Shown here one piece after another: positions 11,499 through 19,638 of a stretch of DNA of 51,217 bases (the first letter of the stretch is position 1; each line of letters starts with the position of its first letter). The position numbers and the translations under genes are program-made. Origin of the DNA: Chloroflexus islandicus (GTDB taxonomy: Bacteria; Chloroflexota; Chloroflexia; Chloroflexales; Chloroflexaceae); the NCBI RefSeq assembly GCF_001650695.1, contig NZ_LWQS01000057.1, positions 1 through 51,217 of the forward strand. The letters are read 5' to 3'. Below the pieces are notes generated by a model that did not search any database, had not been told where the DNA came from, and saw only the letters and a program-made list of their open reading frames with translations.

Positions 11499-11822
11499 CT
11501 GAACACTCCTCCCAACTGGTTGGCTCACCAGTGATGAGTAGCGACCAACGAGGAGCTGGTTACGCCAGCCGTCTCGCGTCGCAACGCTTCACCCAAACAA
11601 GGTCAAGAGAAGTCATTGGCATCGTGGCCTGCAGGCATCACACTGTGCGTTAGTTTAGCAGTAGTATACCATAATCTATTGGCGGAATCTTGTGGCGCAA
11701 TGCACAGAAAACCAGTAATGCAGCATCGCACGGATAAGTAGAGCCGCACGGCTGTGCGGCTCCAACCACATCAATCACCGCAACCGATAAAGATTGCGCC
11801 ACAGCCGTGCGGCTTCATCACA
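11499..11822. promoter_or_regulatory. Upstream region of the potABCD operon
   Basis: 324 bases without a gene. A possible -10 box for potA on the minus strand is TATACT (11663-11668), with no convincing -35. A 9-bp stem hairpin (GAGCCGCAC-GGCT-GTGCGGCTC, 11741-11762) and a related inverted motif (GCCACAGCCGTGCGGC, about 11799-11814) lie just beyond the end of the DUF4276 gene and probably end its transcript. Confidence 0.45.
11741..11762. terminator. Hairpin downstream of the ATPase-DUF4276 operon
   Basis: 9-bp perfect stem with a 4-base loop, 60 bases past the DUF4276 stop on the minus strand. No long T run follows, so efficiency is uncertain. Confidence 0.5.
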
Positions 11823-12473
11823 TTAGCACGTTTCAAGATACCCAACCCATTGATCAAAATGGGGGCAGCGTTCCCGCATCGTTGCCAAGCCAATGGCCTT
11901 CGCAATCAGGATTCCATCAATTCGTTTGCTGTAGTCCGGTTTGCTGCGTGTGATGCGGGCAGCCGGATGAGTGTCAGGGCCATCGTTAATCTCTTCTGGC
12001 GTCGCAAATTGGGCAATCGAGCCAAACAAGCGTTGCGGATTTGATGGTCGTAGGTGTTCCTTTAAGATGTCGGGAGCCGAAAACAGCAACGCTTCAAACT
12101 CGTGTAACATCAGAAAGGGGTAAAATCGCCTATCACTGATATCATCAGCCAATGCGCGTTCGAGAGCAGCGACCCGTTCGTGCGGCGATTGGCCCTGCAC
12201 AATGGCTTTACCGGGAAAATCAGCAGGTAAACCATAATAGTCAATCATTGTCGTCACACAACGCGCATCGCTGTCGCGCAGCAACTTGATAATATCATGC
12301 CGCATTTTGTCATACGACACAATGCCGCCACGATGCGATCCGGTAGCCGTGCGCTTGGTCACAGCCAATATTGGCACAGCCCAACGCTGATATGTGACCA
12401 AATGCGGATTCAAGATATCGTTGACAAACGACTCTTCCGTTTGCCCCTCGCACAGGATCAAGATCCGCTTCAT
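11823..12473 (-). CDS. DUF4276 family protein, TOPRIM-like
   Basis: A 216-residue protein beginning MKRILILCEGQTEESFV. The acidic residue in CEGQTEE (Glu9, Glu13) and the later TTMIDYYGLP (Asp78) resemble the acidic positions of TOPRIM-like nucleases, and the family is known to me as DUF4276. Also visible are FLMLHEFEALLFS and the basic stretch ITRSKPDYSKRIDG. The ATG at 12473 overlaps the TGA of the upstream ATPase gene (ATGA), so the two proteins are made together. ATPase + DUF4276 pairs look like a split version of OLD-type (ATPase-TOPRIM) proteins. A defence role is inference. Confidence 0.75.
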   Translation of the reverse strand: MKRILILCEGQTEESFVNDILNPHLVTYQRWAVPILAVTKRTATGSHRGGIVSYDKMRHDIIKLLRDSDARCVTTMIDYYGLPADFPGKAIVQGQSPHERVAALERALADDISDRRFYPFLMLHEFEALLFSAPDILKEHLRPSNPQRLFGSIAQFATPEEINDGPDTHPAARITRSKPDYSKRIDGILIAKAIGLATMRERCPHFDQWVGYLETC

Positions 12474-13591
12474 GGCTGTGGCCTGCCTCCCAGCACATTC
12501 TTCTCCCACAGCTCACCAAGCGCGTAATCGGCCAGCCAATGCTCAAGGGTGGCGCTGTCTAGCCGGCGCACGGTGGAAATGCCTTCACGCCGGTCAACCA
12601 CGAGCACCTCTTCCGGCGCGAATTGGTTGACCAGCGCTACCGACTGGGTAGCAAGGATCACTTGCCGTTTGGCGGCCACTTTGCGCACCAGCTCGGCGAG
12701 CAAGGTAATGGCATACGGATGCAAGCCCAATTCCGGCTCGTCGATCACAATCGTTGCCGGCAGATACCGCGAGGGTTGCAGGAAGAGCGTTGCCAGACAG
12801 ATAAACCGCAGCGTGCCATCAGATAGGGCATCAGGGCCAAAAATAAAGTCGGAACCGCGCTCGCGCCACTCAAGCGTTATCAGATCAGAATTGCGCGGTT
12901 GCGGCCTGAGCACGAAGTCACCGAAGAAGGGAGCCGCCAACCGGATGGTTTCGATAATGGCGCGGTATTCAGCCGGGTGATGCTCAGCCAACTGAAAGAG
13001 AAACGCAGCTAGATTGGCTGCATCGGCGTGGAGAAAGTGCCGGTCGCGCAACGAGCATGGTTGCTTGACTCGCGCCGTGGGGCCGGTATCGTGAAAGTGG
13101 TAGCGCCGCCATGAGTTCATATCCCGATAAACAAATCGATCGACGCCGCCATCGCTAACTGCCCACTGCGGCAAGAGCGATTCGCTATGTAGTTTGTTGG
13201 ACTCACTGCGCTGGAGCGGTTGCGAGTACTGGAAATCATGAAAATAGGTCGACTCATGCGCCAACCACAGCTCACCACGCACCGGCACGAATTCACAACG
13301 ATAGCCATTAGCAACCGATTGCTGGTCGTCAGTGAACCACAACTCCAACTCCATCCGCTCGGTGGTCTTGCTGCCGTAGTGCAAGATCCGGTCGGCGCCG
13401 CCAGCTCGCGCGACGTAGAGCTGCAAGGATTCGTTCATCATCTGATTGAGCATCGTAAAGAGCGCAATCAGATTCGATTTGCCGGCGCCGTTCGCCCCGA
13501 TCAACACATTAATCGGGGTTAACTCCAAATCGAGTTCGCGAAAGGTGGTGTACCCTCGCAGCTTGATGTTTGTCAGCATCCGGCCAGCCAT
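12470..13591 (-). CDS. AAA/ABC-type ATPase, partner of DUF4276 protein
   Basis: A 373-residue SMC/OLD-like ATPase. It has Walker A GANGAGKSN (residues 32-40), a signature-like SDGTLRF, Walker B IVIDEPELGLHP, and an ATQS segment near the end. The middle portion between the ATPase halves is unique and carries many aromatic residues. This organisation is typical of AAA_21-type ATPases that work with nuclease or effector partners in RecF/OLD/PARIS-like systems. No coiled-coil arm of SMC length is visible. The start codon lacks a clear ribosome site; an ATG four codons downstream is an alternative. The M24 gene upstream ends in its own terminator, so this is a separate transcript. Confidence 0.8.
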   Translation of the reverse strand: MAGRMLTNIKLRGYTTFRELDLELTPINVLIGANGAGKSNLIALFTMLNQMMNESLQLYVARAGGADRILHYGSKTTERMELELWFTDDQQSVANGYRCEFVPVRGELWLAHESTYFHDFQYSQPLQRSESNKLHSESLLPQWAVSDGGVDRFVYRDMNSWRRYHFHDTGPTARVKQPCSLRDRHFLHADAANLAAFLFQLAEHHPAEYRAIIETIRLAAPFFGDFVLRPQPRNSDLITLEWRERGSDFIFGPDALSDGTLRFICLATLFLQPSRYLPATIVIDEPELGLHPYAITLLAELVRKVAAKRQVILATQSVALVNQFAPEEVLVVDRREGISTVRRLDSATLEHWLADYALGELWEKNVLGGRPQP

Positions 13592-13615
13592 AAGCGACCT
13601 GTTCTCTTGCAGTGA

Positions 13616-13645
13616 AGTGGCGTGGTGTTATTGTACCACGCCACT
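13616..13645. terminator. Terminator of the M24 peptidase gene
   Basis: 11-bp perfect stem AGTGGCGTGGT / ACCACGCCACT with an 8-base loop, directly after the M24 stop and before the ATPase start on the minus strand. Confidence 0.7.
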
Positions 13646-13655
13646 CCAACCTGTC

Positions 13656-14837
13656 TCACCGGATCAGCCACAACTCCTCTTGCGGCGGCCCAATCCACTC
13701 GCAGCCGTCAGGCGTCACCAGTACCTCTTCCTCAAGCGAGATGTAGCCGTAGCGCGTGCGCACGCCGAGTTCGAGGGTCAACACCATGCCGGCATCGATC
13801 GTGCCGTAGGGTTTGTCGCCGTAGCGTTCCCAGCGCGGGTAGAACCCCACGCCGCCATCGTGTACCGCGCGCCCCACCTGATGGCCGAGCGCGTGCGGGT
13901 ATTCGGGGTAGCCGGCAGCGGTAATGGTCTGGCGCGCGATCGCGTCGATTTCCCACCCTACCACGCCGGGCCGGATGGCCGCCGCGGCAGCGCGTATCGC
14001 CGCCTTGACCGCGTTAAAGGCGTGCTGCGCTTCCGCTGGCGGCTCGTGCTCGCCGGGCCGCAGGCAATACCAGACCCGCTGGTGATCCGAGCAGTAGCCG
14101 TCGAGCTGGACGCCAAAATCCATGTGGAAGATTTCGCCGGGCCGCACGACTTCATCCGATGGGCCGGTGTGGCCCCACGGCGAGTTGGGGCCAGCGTTAA
14201 GGCCGGGACAGTGGACGGGATCCCACGCTGTGGTTGCGCCAGCCGCGTGGGTTTGGGCATGGACAAAGGCCGCCACCTCGCGCTCGCTGACACCGGGACG
14301 CAGAAAGTCGCCGGTGGCGGTAAAGATGCGCATACTCAGATCAGCGGCAGCGCGCATGCGCGCCACTTCTTGCGGCGTCTTGCGGCTGCGCAGCGCGGCG
14401 ACGAAATGCTCCGCCGAGACCAGCCGCTCGCGGTAGGGAGTGCCGGCAAGGTAATCGCCCAAGTTGAGATACATCCCGTAGGTCAAGCCATCGGCGCTGA
14501 CATCGCTCCGGCTGATGTTAATCCCGATCCGCTGCGGGTCATAGCTCTGCAACAGTCTCACCAATTCCGGGCCGATGCTCTGGGTATACGGGCGCACCTC
14601 ATCAAACAGGCCGGTGCGGCGCAGCGCTTCATCATCACCCAAGCCGGCCAGCGCCACTGCTCGCCCGCTGCGGGTGACCATGATCGCCGTCGTCCACGTC
14701 AGTGAAAAGTGGCCGAGCAGTTTCAAGGCTGGGTCGGTGTGTTCCGACGTCTCTCGCACCAAGATCAGCCAGAGGTCAAGATCGTGCGCATCGAGCAATT
14801 CCCCGGCTTGGTGCAATTTTTCGTGGTACAGATCCAT
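13656..14837 (-). CDS. M24 family metallopeptidase (Xaa-Pro peptidase-like)
   Basis: A 393-residue pita-bread-fold peptidase, likely an aminopeptidase P/prolidase type enzyme or a relative acting on other amide bonds. The five metal ligands can be read in order: Asp in HMDFGV, Asp in CSDHQRVW, His in HALGHQVG, Glu in LTLELGV and Glu in LEEEVLVTPDG. The N-terminal third is a creatinase-type domain. GGAG precedes the ATG at 14837. No signal peptide is seen, so it is cytoplasmic. It stands alone, bounded by a terminator and the repeat island. Confidence 0.85.
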   Translation of the reverse strand: MDLYHEKLHQAGELLDAHDLDLWLILVRETSEHTDPALKLLGHFSLTWTTAIMVTRSGRAVALAGLGDDEALRRTGLFDEVRPYTQSIGPELVRLLQSYDPQRIGINISRSDVSADGLTYGMYLNLGDYLAGTPYRERLVSAEHFVAALRSRKTPQEVARMRAAADLSMRIFTATGDFLRPGVSEREVAAFVHAQTHAAGATTAWDPVHCPGLNAGPNSPWGHTGPSDEVVRPGEIFHMDFGVQLDGYCSDHQRVWYCLRPGEHEPPAEAQHAFNAVKAAIRAAAAAIRPGVVGWEIDAIARQTITAAGYPEYPHALGHQVGRAVHDGGVGFYPRWERYGDKPYGTIDAGMVLTLELGVRTRYGYISLEEEVLVTPDGCEWIGPPQEELWLIR

Positions 14838-14928
14838 CGTGGCGCTCCATCATCAAGGTTGGCGAATCAACTATATAGTAGCAGTGTACCAGTTGCGCCA
14901 GCGGATCGGCGGCGCGCCTTTCAATTGT

Positions 14929-15099
14929 CGTCAACATGGAGTGCGGCAGTCAAACTGCCGCACTCCATACAAGGCGCTTCTCCGCCGCATGAGGGGCGCG
15001 GGCCGCTGGCCCGCATCGCATCTCGCAGCCATTCCCACGGGCGAGCCACCCGCGCTCCGTCGCACTGGGATGCACCTTTCACCCTCCCCCCTACCGTAT
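14929..15099 (+). repeat. 171-bp tandem repeat, unit 1
   Basis: The unit begins CGTCAACATGGAG and is identical to unit 2 as far as can be read. It carries a hairpin with a 14-bp perfect stem (TGGAGTGCGGCAGT / ACTGCCGCACTCCA) at 14937-14967. Confidence 0.9.
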
Positions 15100-15270
15100 C
15101 GTCAACATGGAGTGCGGCAGTCAAACTGCCGCACTCCATACAAGGCGCTTCTCCGCCGCATGAGGGGCGCGGGCCGCTGGCCCGCATCGCATCTCGCAGC
15201 CATTCCCACGGGCGAGCCACCCGCGCTCCGTCGCACTGGGATGCACCTTTCACCCTCCCCCCTACCGTAT
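15100..15270 (+). repeat. 171-bp tandem repeat, unit 2
   Basis: Same length and sequence as unit 1; hairpin at 15108-15138. The identity suggests a recent duplication. Confidence 0.9.
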
Positions 15271-15432
15271 CGTCAACATGGAGTGCGGCAGTCAAACTGC
15301 CGCACTCCATACGAGGCTTCTCCGCCGCATGAGGGGCGCGGGCCGCTGGCCCGCATCGCATCTCACAGCCATTCCCGCGGGCGAGCCGCCCGCGCTCCGT
15401 CGCACGGAGATGCATCGGTTCACTCTAGCCCG
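15271..15432 (+). repeat. 171-bp tandem repeat, unit 3 (diverged)
   Basis: Same hairpin (15279-15309) but with a two-base deletion near 15317 and several substitutions; similarity is lost near 15415-15432 where a CCCGGCCCT hairpin begins. Confidence 0.85.
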
Positions 15433-15660
15433 GCCCTTCAGGGCCGGGTGCTATGGCGCAGCGAGAGCCTACGTTGCCCCCACCCCCAACCCCTCCCCCG
15501 CTGGGGGAGGGGCAACCCTCACCCCCTACCCCTCTCCCACTAGCGCGGGAGAGGGGCGCTGCGGGGTTCCGCCTGAGCAGTGCCTCTCCCGCTAACCACA
15601 CGGCTCCCCCTCTCCCGCCGTCAGGTGGGAGAGGGGGCCGGGGGGTGAGGGCCAACTCCA

Positions 15661-15712
15661 AAGCCGCCAAGCAAGCCAAGACGCAGAGGGGTCAACCGCC
15701 AAGGCGCGAAGA
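15661..15712 (+). repeat. CGCCAAG-type direct repeat, copy 1
   Basis: This copy starts AAGCCGCCAAGCAAGCCAAG and matches 15836-15887, 175 bp further on, with at most a base or two of difference. It belongs to the same class as the CTTTGCG repeats read on the other strand. Confidence 0.85.
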
Positions 15713-15835
15713 ATGCAAAGGGCGCAGAGATATTCCTCATCATCCTTTGCGCCCTCGGCGTCCTCGGCGGTAAACAACCTACTCCCTCCCCCAGCGGGGG
15801 AGGGCTGGGGTGGGGGCCACTACCCAAGCCGCCAA

Positions 15836-15887
15836 GCAAGCCAAGACGCAGAGGGGTCAACCGCCAAGGCGCGAAGAACGCAAAGGC
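15836..15887 (+). repeat. CGCCAAG-type direct repeat, copy 2
   Basis: Second copy of the 15661-15712 repeat. Confidence 0.85.
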
Positions 15888-16066
15888 ACAGGGGGGTTTT
15901 GGGGGAAGCAACCCTAAAAGTTACAAGAGTAGAACATCATACGTTTGTGCCTTTTGCGAGTTTTTGTGGCTATTTCCCTCCTCCGCGTCCTCAGCGGTAA
16001 CAACTTCCACAAGCGGGACCGGAGGGTGATGGCCAACAGCCCGCGCAGCGGGCTTCGTAAGCCAAG

Positions 16067-16086
16067 CCCGGCCCTTCAGGGCCGGG
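16067..16086. terminator. Hairpin after the 89-residue gene
   Basis: CCCGGCCCT-TC-AGGGCCGGG, 9-bp stem, nine bases past the stop of the small minus-strand gene. The same hairpin occurs at 212-231 and 15429-15448, so it may be a mobile hairpin that happens to serve as a terminator. Confidence 0.5.
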
Positions 16087-16094
16087 TACTTGCC

Positions 16095-16364
16095 CTACCG
16101 CCAGAGGCTATTCCACAGGTCTTGCAGCGTCGTCTGCACACCGGCAATTGTCTGCCGGATCGGATCGGGCGAGAGGCGGGCATCGAGCCGGGTGCGCGCA
16201 TCTTCGATCACCTCGTTCAGCATCCGGTGCGCTTCTTCGGCATGCAAGCGGGTGAGCAATTCCGCGTAGGCGTCGAGCAGTTGCTCGCGATCGGCCTTCG
16301 GCGTCTCTTCGAGCATATTCGCCAAAATCCGGCGCGCGCCGGTATAAAAATCTTCGATCGCCAT
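16095..16364 (-). CDS. Small hypothetical protein downstream of ftsK
   Basis: An 89-residue protein, MAIEDFYTGARRILANMLEE..., predicted to be all-helical, acidic in the middle and with a Trp-rich end (LQDLWNSLWR). I do not recognise the family. The ATG at 16364 is chosen over longer frames because AGGAGG precedes it by eight bases. It starts 85 bases after the ftsK stop on the same strand and is likely cotranscribed. No signal peptide or membrane segment is seen. Confidence 0.65.
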   Translation of the reverse strand: MAIEDFYTGARRILANMLEETPKADREQLLDAYAELLTRLHAEEAHRMLNEVIEDARTRLDARLSPDPIRQTIAGVQTTLQDLWNSLWR

Positions 16365-16449
16365 CGCAGCTTCCTCCTGAGCGAGGTGGGTGATTAGTTT
16401 CCGGTTAGACGCACGAGCAGGCTGGATCGTTGCGGCTATCGCCCAACCA

Positions 16450-18795
16450 TCACGGCGGCGTGCCATCGCGGCGCAGCACCTCACGCGAGCGTCCGCCATC
16501 AGGCGGGCCGACATAGCCCTGCTGTTCGAGCAGATCGATCAATTGCTGCGCTTTGGAATAGCCGATCCGCAACCGGCGCTGCAAGAGCGAGGCTGAGGCG
16601 CGCTGATGTTGGGAGACGAGCGCAATCGCTTGTGGCAGCAATTCGTCTTGCTCGGCGGGCGAGAGGAACTCGGCGGGGGGTTGGAAGCCCTCGCCGCTGG
16701 CAGCGGGTTGGGTCTCGCTCCCGCTCGCCTTCGCCTCCTCCGGCTTCGCCTCATCGGGTGGCGCCGCCTTGCGCCAAAAATCAACGATCCGCTCGACCTC
16801 ACGATCGGCGACGTAGGTGCCCTGAATCCGCACCAGCTTCGCCGAGTCAGCCGCCATATAAAGCATATCGCCGCGGCCAAGCAGATGTTCAGCGCCGGGC
16901 ACGTCGAGAATGACCCGGCTATCGACTTGCGAGGTGACGGCAAAAGCGATGCGCGAGGGGAAGTTCGCCTTGATCAAGCCGGTAATCACATCAACCGACG
17001 GGCGTTGCGTGGCGATAATCAGGTGAATGCCGGTCGCGCGGGCCATCTGCGCCAACCGGCAGACATACGTCTCAACTTCATCGGGGGCCATCATCATCAA
17101 GTCGGCCAACTCATCGATCACAATCACGATGTAGGGCATCGGCTCTAGATCGGCCCGTTTGCGCGCCAGTTGGCGATAGCTGTCAATATTGCGGCAAGCG
17201 TGTTTCGCAAACACCTTATAGCGCCGCTCCATCTCGCGGGTCGCCCACTTGAGCGTCGGCACCACCCGCTCGACCTCGGTCACGACCGGCGACAGCAGGT
17301 GTGGAATGCGATTGTAGACGATCATCTCGACCATCTTCGGGTCGATCAGAATCAGCTTCAGTTCATCGGGCGTATGCTTGAGCAGCAAACCGCACAAGAA
17401 CGCATTAATCGCCACCGACTTGCCCGAACCGGTGGCGCCAGCCACCAACAGGTGCGGCATCTTGGTCAGATCGGCAATCACCGGCGTACCGCTGACATCC
17501 TTGCCCAACGGCAGCTTCAGCCGTCCGCGGTGCAGTTCATACTCTTCGCTATCGAGCACCTCACGCAGCGAGACCATCGCGATCGCGCTGTTGGGAATCT
17601 CGATGCCAACCACATTCTTGCCGGGGATAGGGGCCTCGATCCGGATCGATTGGGCGGCGAGCGCCAACGCCAGATCGCGTTCGAGCGTCGTAATCTTGGC
17701 CACCTTCACCCCAACCGCCGGCTGCAACTCAAACTGGGTCACGGCGGGGCCGGTATTAACCCCCACCACCCGCGCTTCAACCTTAAAGCTGGCCAAGGTC
17801 TCTTCGATCACGCGCGCTTTGAGGCGGCGCTCTTCGTCAGTAATGCCGCCGTCAGGCGCGCGTTCCAAGAGCAGATCGAGCGATGGTAACGGCCACGCCC
17901 GCCGCACCGGCGAAATCTCGAACCCATCAAGCGCCTCTTGCACCACCTCTTGCACCGGTTCCGGCTTGGCCGGCGACGTGCTCACCAAAGGCGCGCTGGC
18001 CGGCTTGGCCGGTTCGGCAGGCGGAGGCAATTCAGGCGTAGGGAGCTTAAACAGGCTCGCCCGCGTCGGACGGGCGGCAATCGGCGTCGGCACAATATCA
18101 TCGGCCTCGCCTTGGGGCGGCGGCGTAAAGAGTAAATCGGCCAGCGCACGGCGCGGCGGGTTGGCAGGCGCAGCCGGACGGCGCGGCGCGCTCCAGAGCA
18201 TCTGCCAGAAGGCGGCGGTGCGCTCGGCCATCCCCACCACCAGCTCGCGCACGGTCAGATTAAAGGTCAGCAGCAACCCGGCCAACCCCAGCGCCAGAAT
18301 CACCGCCACCGCTGCAATCCGGCCAATGGCAAACTGCAACGCTTCGAGCAGCCAATACCCAATTAAGCCGCCGCCCTCATTGAAGCGATCGGCGAATAGA
18401 ATATCATGCACCGGCACTTCGAGCAGGCCCAGCATCGCTAAGAGCACCAGCACGGTGCCCAGCACATTGGCCCCGCTTAGGCTAGCGTCGCTCATCCGCT
18501 CTTGCCAGAGAATCGCGATCCCGATCAAAAAGAGGGTGAGCGGCACAAAGAAGACCCCAGCGCCGAACAACGAGCGCACGCCGTTGAGGTACAGGCTGCC
18601 CAACCCGCCGGCTTCGCCGGTGAACACAAAAATAATCGTAACGGCAGCGATCAGGATCAGGCCCAGTGCAAACAGCTCACGCTGATGTTCAGGGCGCAAC
18701 GAGATGGCCCAACTCGCCTTCGCGCCGCTCTTGCGGCTGCGGCTGCCAGTGGCGCGCCGCTTGCCGGTTGATTTGTTGCCGCTGCGTGAAGCCAT
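16450..18795 (-). CDS. ftsK: DNA translocase FtsK/SpoIIIE
   Basis: Membrane-anchored motor that pumps chromosome ends through the closing division septum, 781 residues. The basic N-terminus is followed by four or five membrane segments (about residues 35-190), then a Pro/Ala-rich linker, the RecA-like motor with Walker A GATGSGKSVAIN near residue 450 and Walker B IVIVIDELADLMM, and a C-terminal winged-helix gamma domain (ASASLLQRRLRIGYSKAQQLIDLLE) that reads polar DNA sequences. The linker is short compared with E. coli FtsK and close to SpoIIIE. GAGGAG precedes the ATG. Confidence 0.95.
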   Translation of the reverse strand: MASRSGNKSTGKRRATGSRSRKSGAKASWAISLRPEHQRELFALGLILIAAVTIIFVFTGEAGGLGSLYLNGVRSLFGAGVFFVPLTLFLIGIAILWQERMSDASLSGANVLGTVLVLLAMLGLLEVPVHDILFADRFNEGGGLIGYWLLEALQFAIGRIAAVAVILALGLAGLLLTFNLTVRELVVGMAERTAAFWQMLWSAPRRPAAPANPPRRALADLLFTPPPQGEADDIVPTPIAARPTRASLFKLPTPELPPPAEPAKPASAPLVSTSPAKPEPVQEVVQEALDGFEISPVRRAWPLPSLDLLLERAPDGGITDEERRLKARVIEETLASFKVEARVVGVNTGPAVTQFELQPAVGVKVAKITTLERDLALALAAQSIRIEAPIPGKNVVGIEIPNSAIAMVSLREVLDSEEYELHRGRLKLPLGKDVSGTPVIADLTKMPHLLVAGATGSGKSVAINAFLCGLLLKHTPDELKLILIDPKMVEMIVYNRIPHLLSPVVTEVERVVPTLKWATREMERRYKVFAKHACRNIDSYRQLARKRADLEPMPYIVIVIDELADLMMMAPDEVETYVCRLAQMARATGIHLIIATQRPSVDVITGLIKANFPSRIAFAVTSQVDSRVILDVPGAEHLLGRGDMLYMAADSAKLVRIQGTYVADREVERIVDFWRKAAPPDEAKPEEAKASGSETQPAASGEGFQPPAEFLSPAEQDELLPQAIALVSQHQRASASLLQRRLRIGYSKAQQLIDLLEQQGYVGPPDGGRSREVLRRDGTPP

Positions 18796-18877
18796 TGCTC
18801 CTCAGTTCCCTAACGCCTGTGATCTGCAATTCGATTATAGCATATCTGTGCGAGTATTCCATGATATGCAAACCGTC

Positions 18878-18906
18878 TTTACAAATTGCGCACAACCACA
18901 TATAAT
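18878..18906 (+). promoter_or_regulatory. Near-consensus sigma-70 type promoter of greA
   Basis: TTTACA (18878-18883), a 17-bp spacer and TATAAT (18901-18906). Transcription should start near 18913, giving a leader of about 127 bases before greA. The -10 is embedded in a short inverted repeat CCACATATAATTGTGG. Confidence 0.8.
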
Positions 18907-18950
18907 TGTGGCAAGGTATGGGGTAGGCTGCGAAAGCGCTCCCGGCCACG

Positions 18951-18983
18951 ACTGAGAGATGTGCTCTCAGTTCTTCTTTTTAT
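18951..18983 (+). terminator. Leader terminator (attenuator candidate) upstream of greA
   Basis: ACTGAGAG-ATGTG-CTCTCAGT (18951-18971, 8-bp stem) is followed at once by a T-rich run (TCTTCTTTTTAT). This has the form of an intrinsic terminator about 70 bases before the greA start codon and inside its leader. Confidence 0.6.
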
Positions 18984-19039
18984 ACTGAGGTTTCCCGTCC
19001 GCCCGGCTGTGCGGAATGGGCAGCGTAGAGGCAGTAGTG

Positions 19040-19513
19040 ATGACAGACAAGCCGACGTACCTGACTCGCGAAGGTCGCGCCCGCCTTGAAGCGGAGCTTG
19101 AGTACCTGATGACCGTGGAACGCAAGCAGATCGCTGAGCGGATCGCCGCGGCCAAAGAATTGGGCGACATCTCCGAGAGCGGTGAATACGAAGACGCGAA
19201 GAAAGCGCAAGCCTTGCTTGAAGGCCGGATTCGCGAATTGAAGCACCTTCTCTCACGCGCTGAATTGATTGATGAAGATCAGGCGAGCAATGGCGAGGTA
19301 CGAGTCGGTTCGTCCGTAACCGTCCGGTTTGAAGACGACGGCTCGGAAGAGACGTGGACGATCGTCGGCAGCGCCGAAGCTAACCCGCGCCAAGGCCGCA
19401 TCTCGAACGAGTCGCCGCTCGGCGCTGCGCTGCTTGGCAAGCGCGCCCGCAATAAGGTGACGGTGCATACGCCCTCTGGTGTGATGAAATTGACGATTCT
19501 CAAGGTACGCTAA
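19040..19513 (+). CDS. greA: Transcription elongation factor GreA
   Basis: GreA enters the RNA polymerase secondary channel and stimulates cleavage of backtracked RNA. The 157-residue product has the N-terminal coiled-coil with the acidic tip [13 protein letters not shown] and the C-terminal FKBP-like domain with [18 protein letters not shown], all standard. The ATG at 19040 gives [12 protein letters not shown], the usual GreA beginning; an ATG at 19016 would add eight residues. GAGG lies about eight bases before the chosen start. The leader carries a terminator-like hairpin, and a 30-bp palindrome follows the stop. Confidence 0.95.
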   Translation: MTDKPTYLTREGRARLEAELEYLMTVERKQIAERIAAAKELGDISESGEYEDAKKAQALLEGRIRELKHLLSRAELIDEDQASNGEVRVGSSVTVRFEDDGSEETWTIVGSAEANPRQGRISNESPLGAALLGKRARNKVTVHTPSGVMKLTILKVR

Positions 19514-19533
19514 CAGCCATTGTACGCTGGCTG

Positions 19534-19563
19534 AGCACGGGCGAGGCATGCCTCGCCCGTGCT
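19534..19563 (+). terminator. greA terminator built on a perfect 30-bp palindrome
   Basis: The palindrome runs from AGCACGGGCG to its complement CGCCCGTGCT around GAGGCATGCCTC, then GTTTTCC. It shares the 20-bp core GGGCGAGGCATGCCTCGCCC with 7387-7408. Confidence 0.7.
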
Positions 19564-19572
19564 GTTTTCCGG

Positions 19573-19578
19573 TATAAT
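19573..19578 (+). promoter_or_regulatory. Possible -10 box of the lysS operon
   Basis: TATAAT about 60 bases upstream of lysS and just after the greA palindrome; the -35 region overlaps the palindrome and does not match consensus. Confidence 0.4.
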
Positions 19579-19638
19579 GGGGAGAGAAGCGCCGGCGCTG
19601 GCGGAATGCGCCGTCGAAATGGCATCGATTCTTTCAGT

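Larger units (their letters stand above)
14838..16094. repeat. Second noncoding repeat island
   Basis: No convincing gene in 1.26 kb. It holds three tandem 171-bp units (14929-15432), a run of C/G hairpins (15490-15512, 15529-15556, 15606-15637, 15785-15804), a direct repeat of about 52 bp with CGCCAAG motifs (15661-15712 and 15836-15887), and two CCCGGCCCT-AGGGCCGGG hairpins (15429-15448, 16067-16086). Its repeat families are the same as those at 1-1371. Confidence 0.8.

Noticed and set aside
14921-15415. Minus-strand open frame of 164 codons across the 171-bp units
   Set aside because: It exists only because the unit length is divisible by three; frames are open on both strands, the product is a repeat of the hairpin sequence, and no ribosome site is seen.
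14929-15432. CRISPR-like tandem repeats
   Set aside because: The units are contiguous 171-bp copies without unique spacers.
15425-15900. Insertion sequence remnant
   Set aside because: No transposase fragment or matched terminal repeats with target duplication are seen; the block is made of short hairpin repeats.
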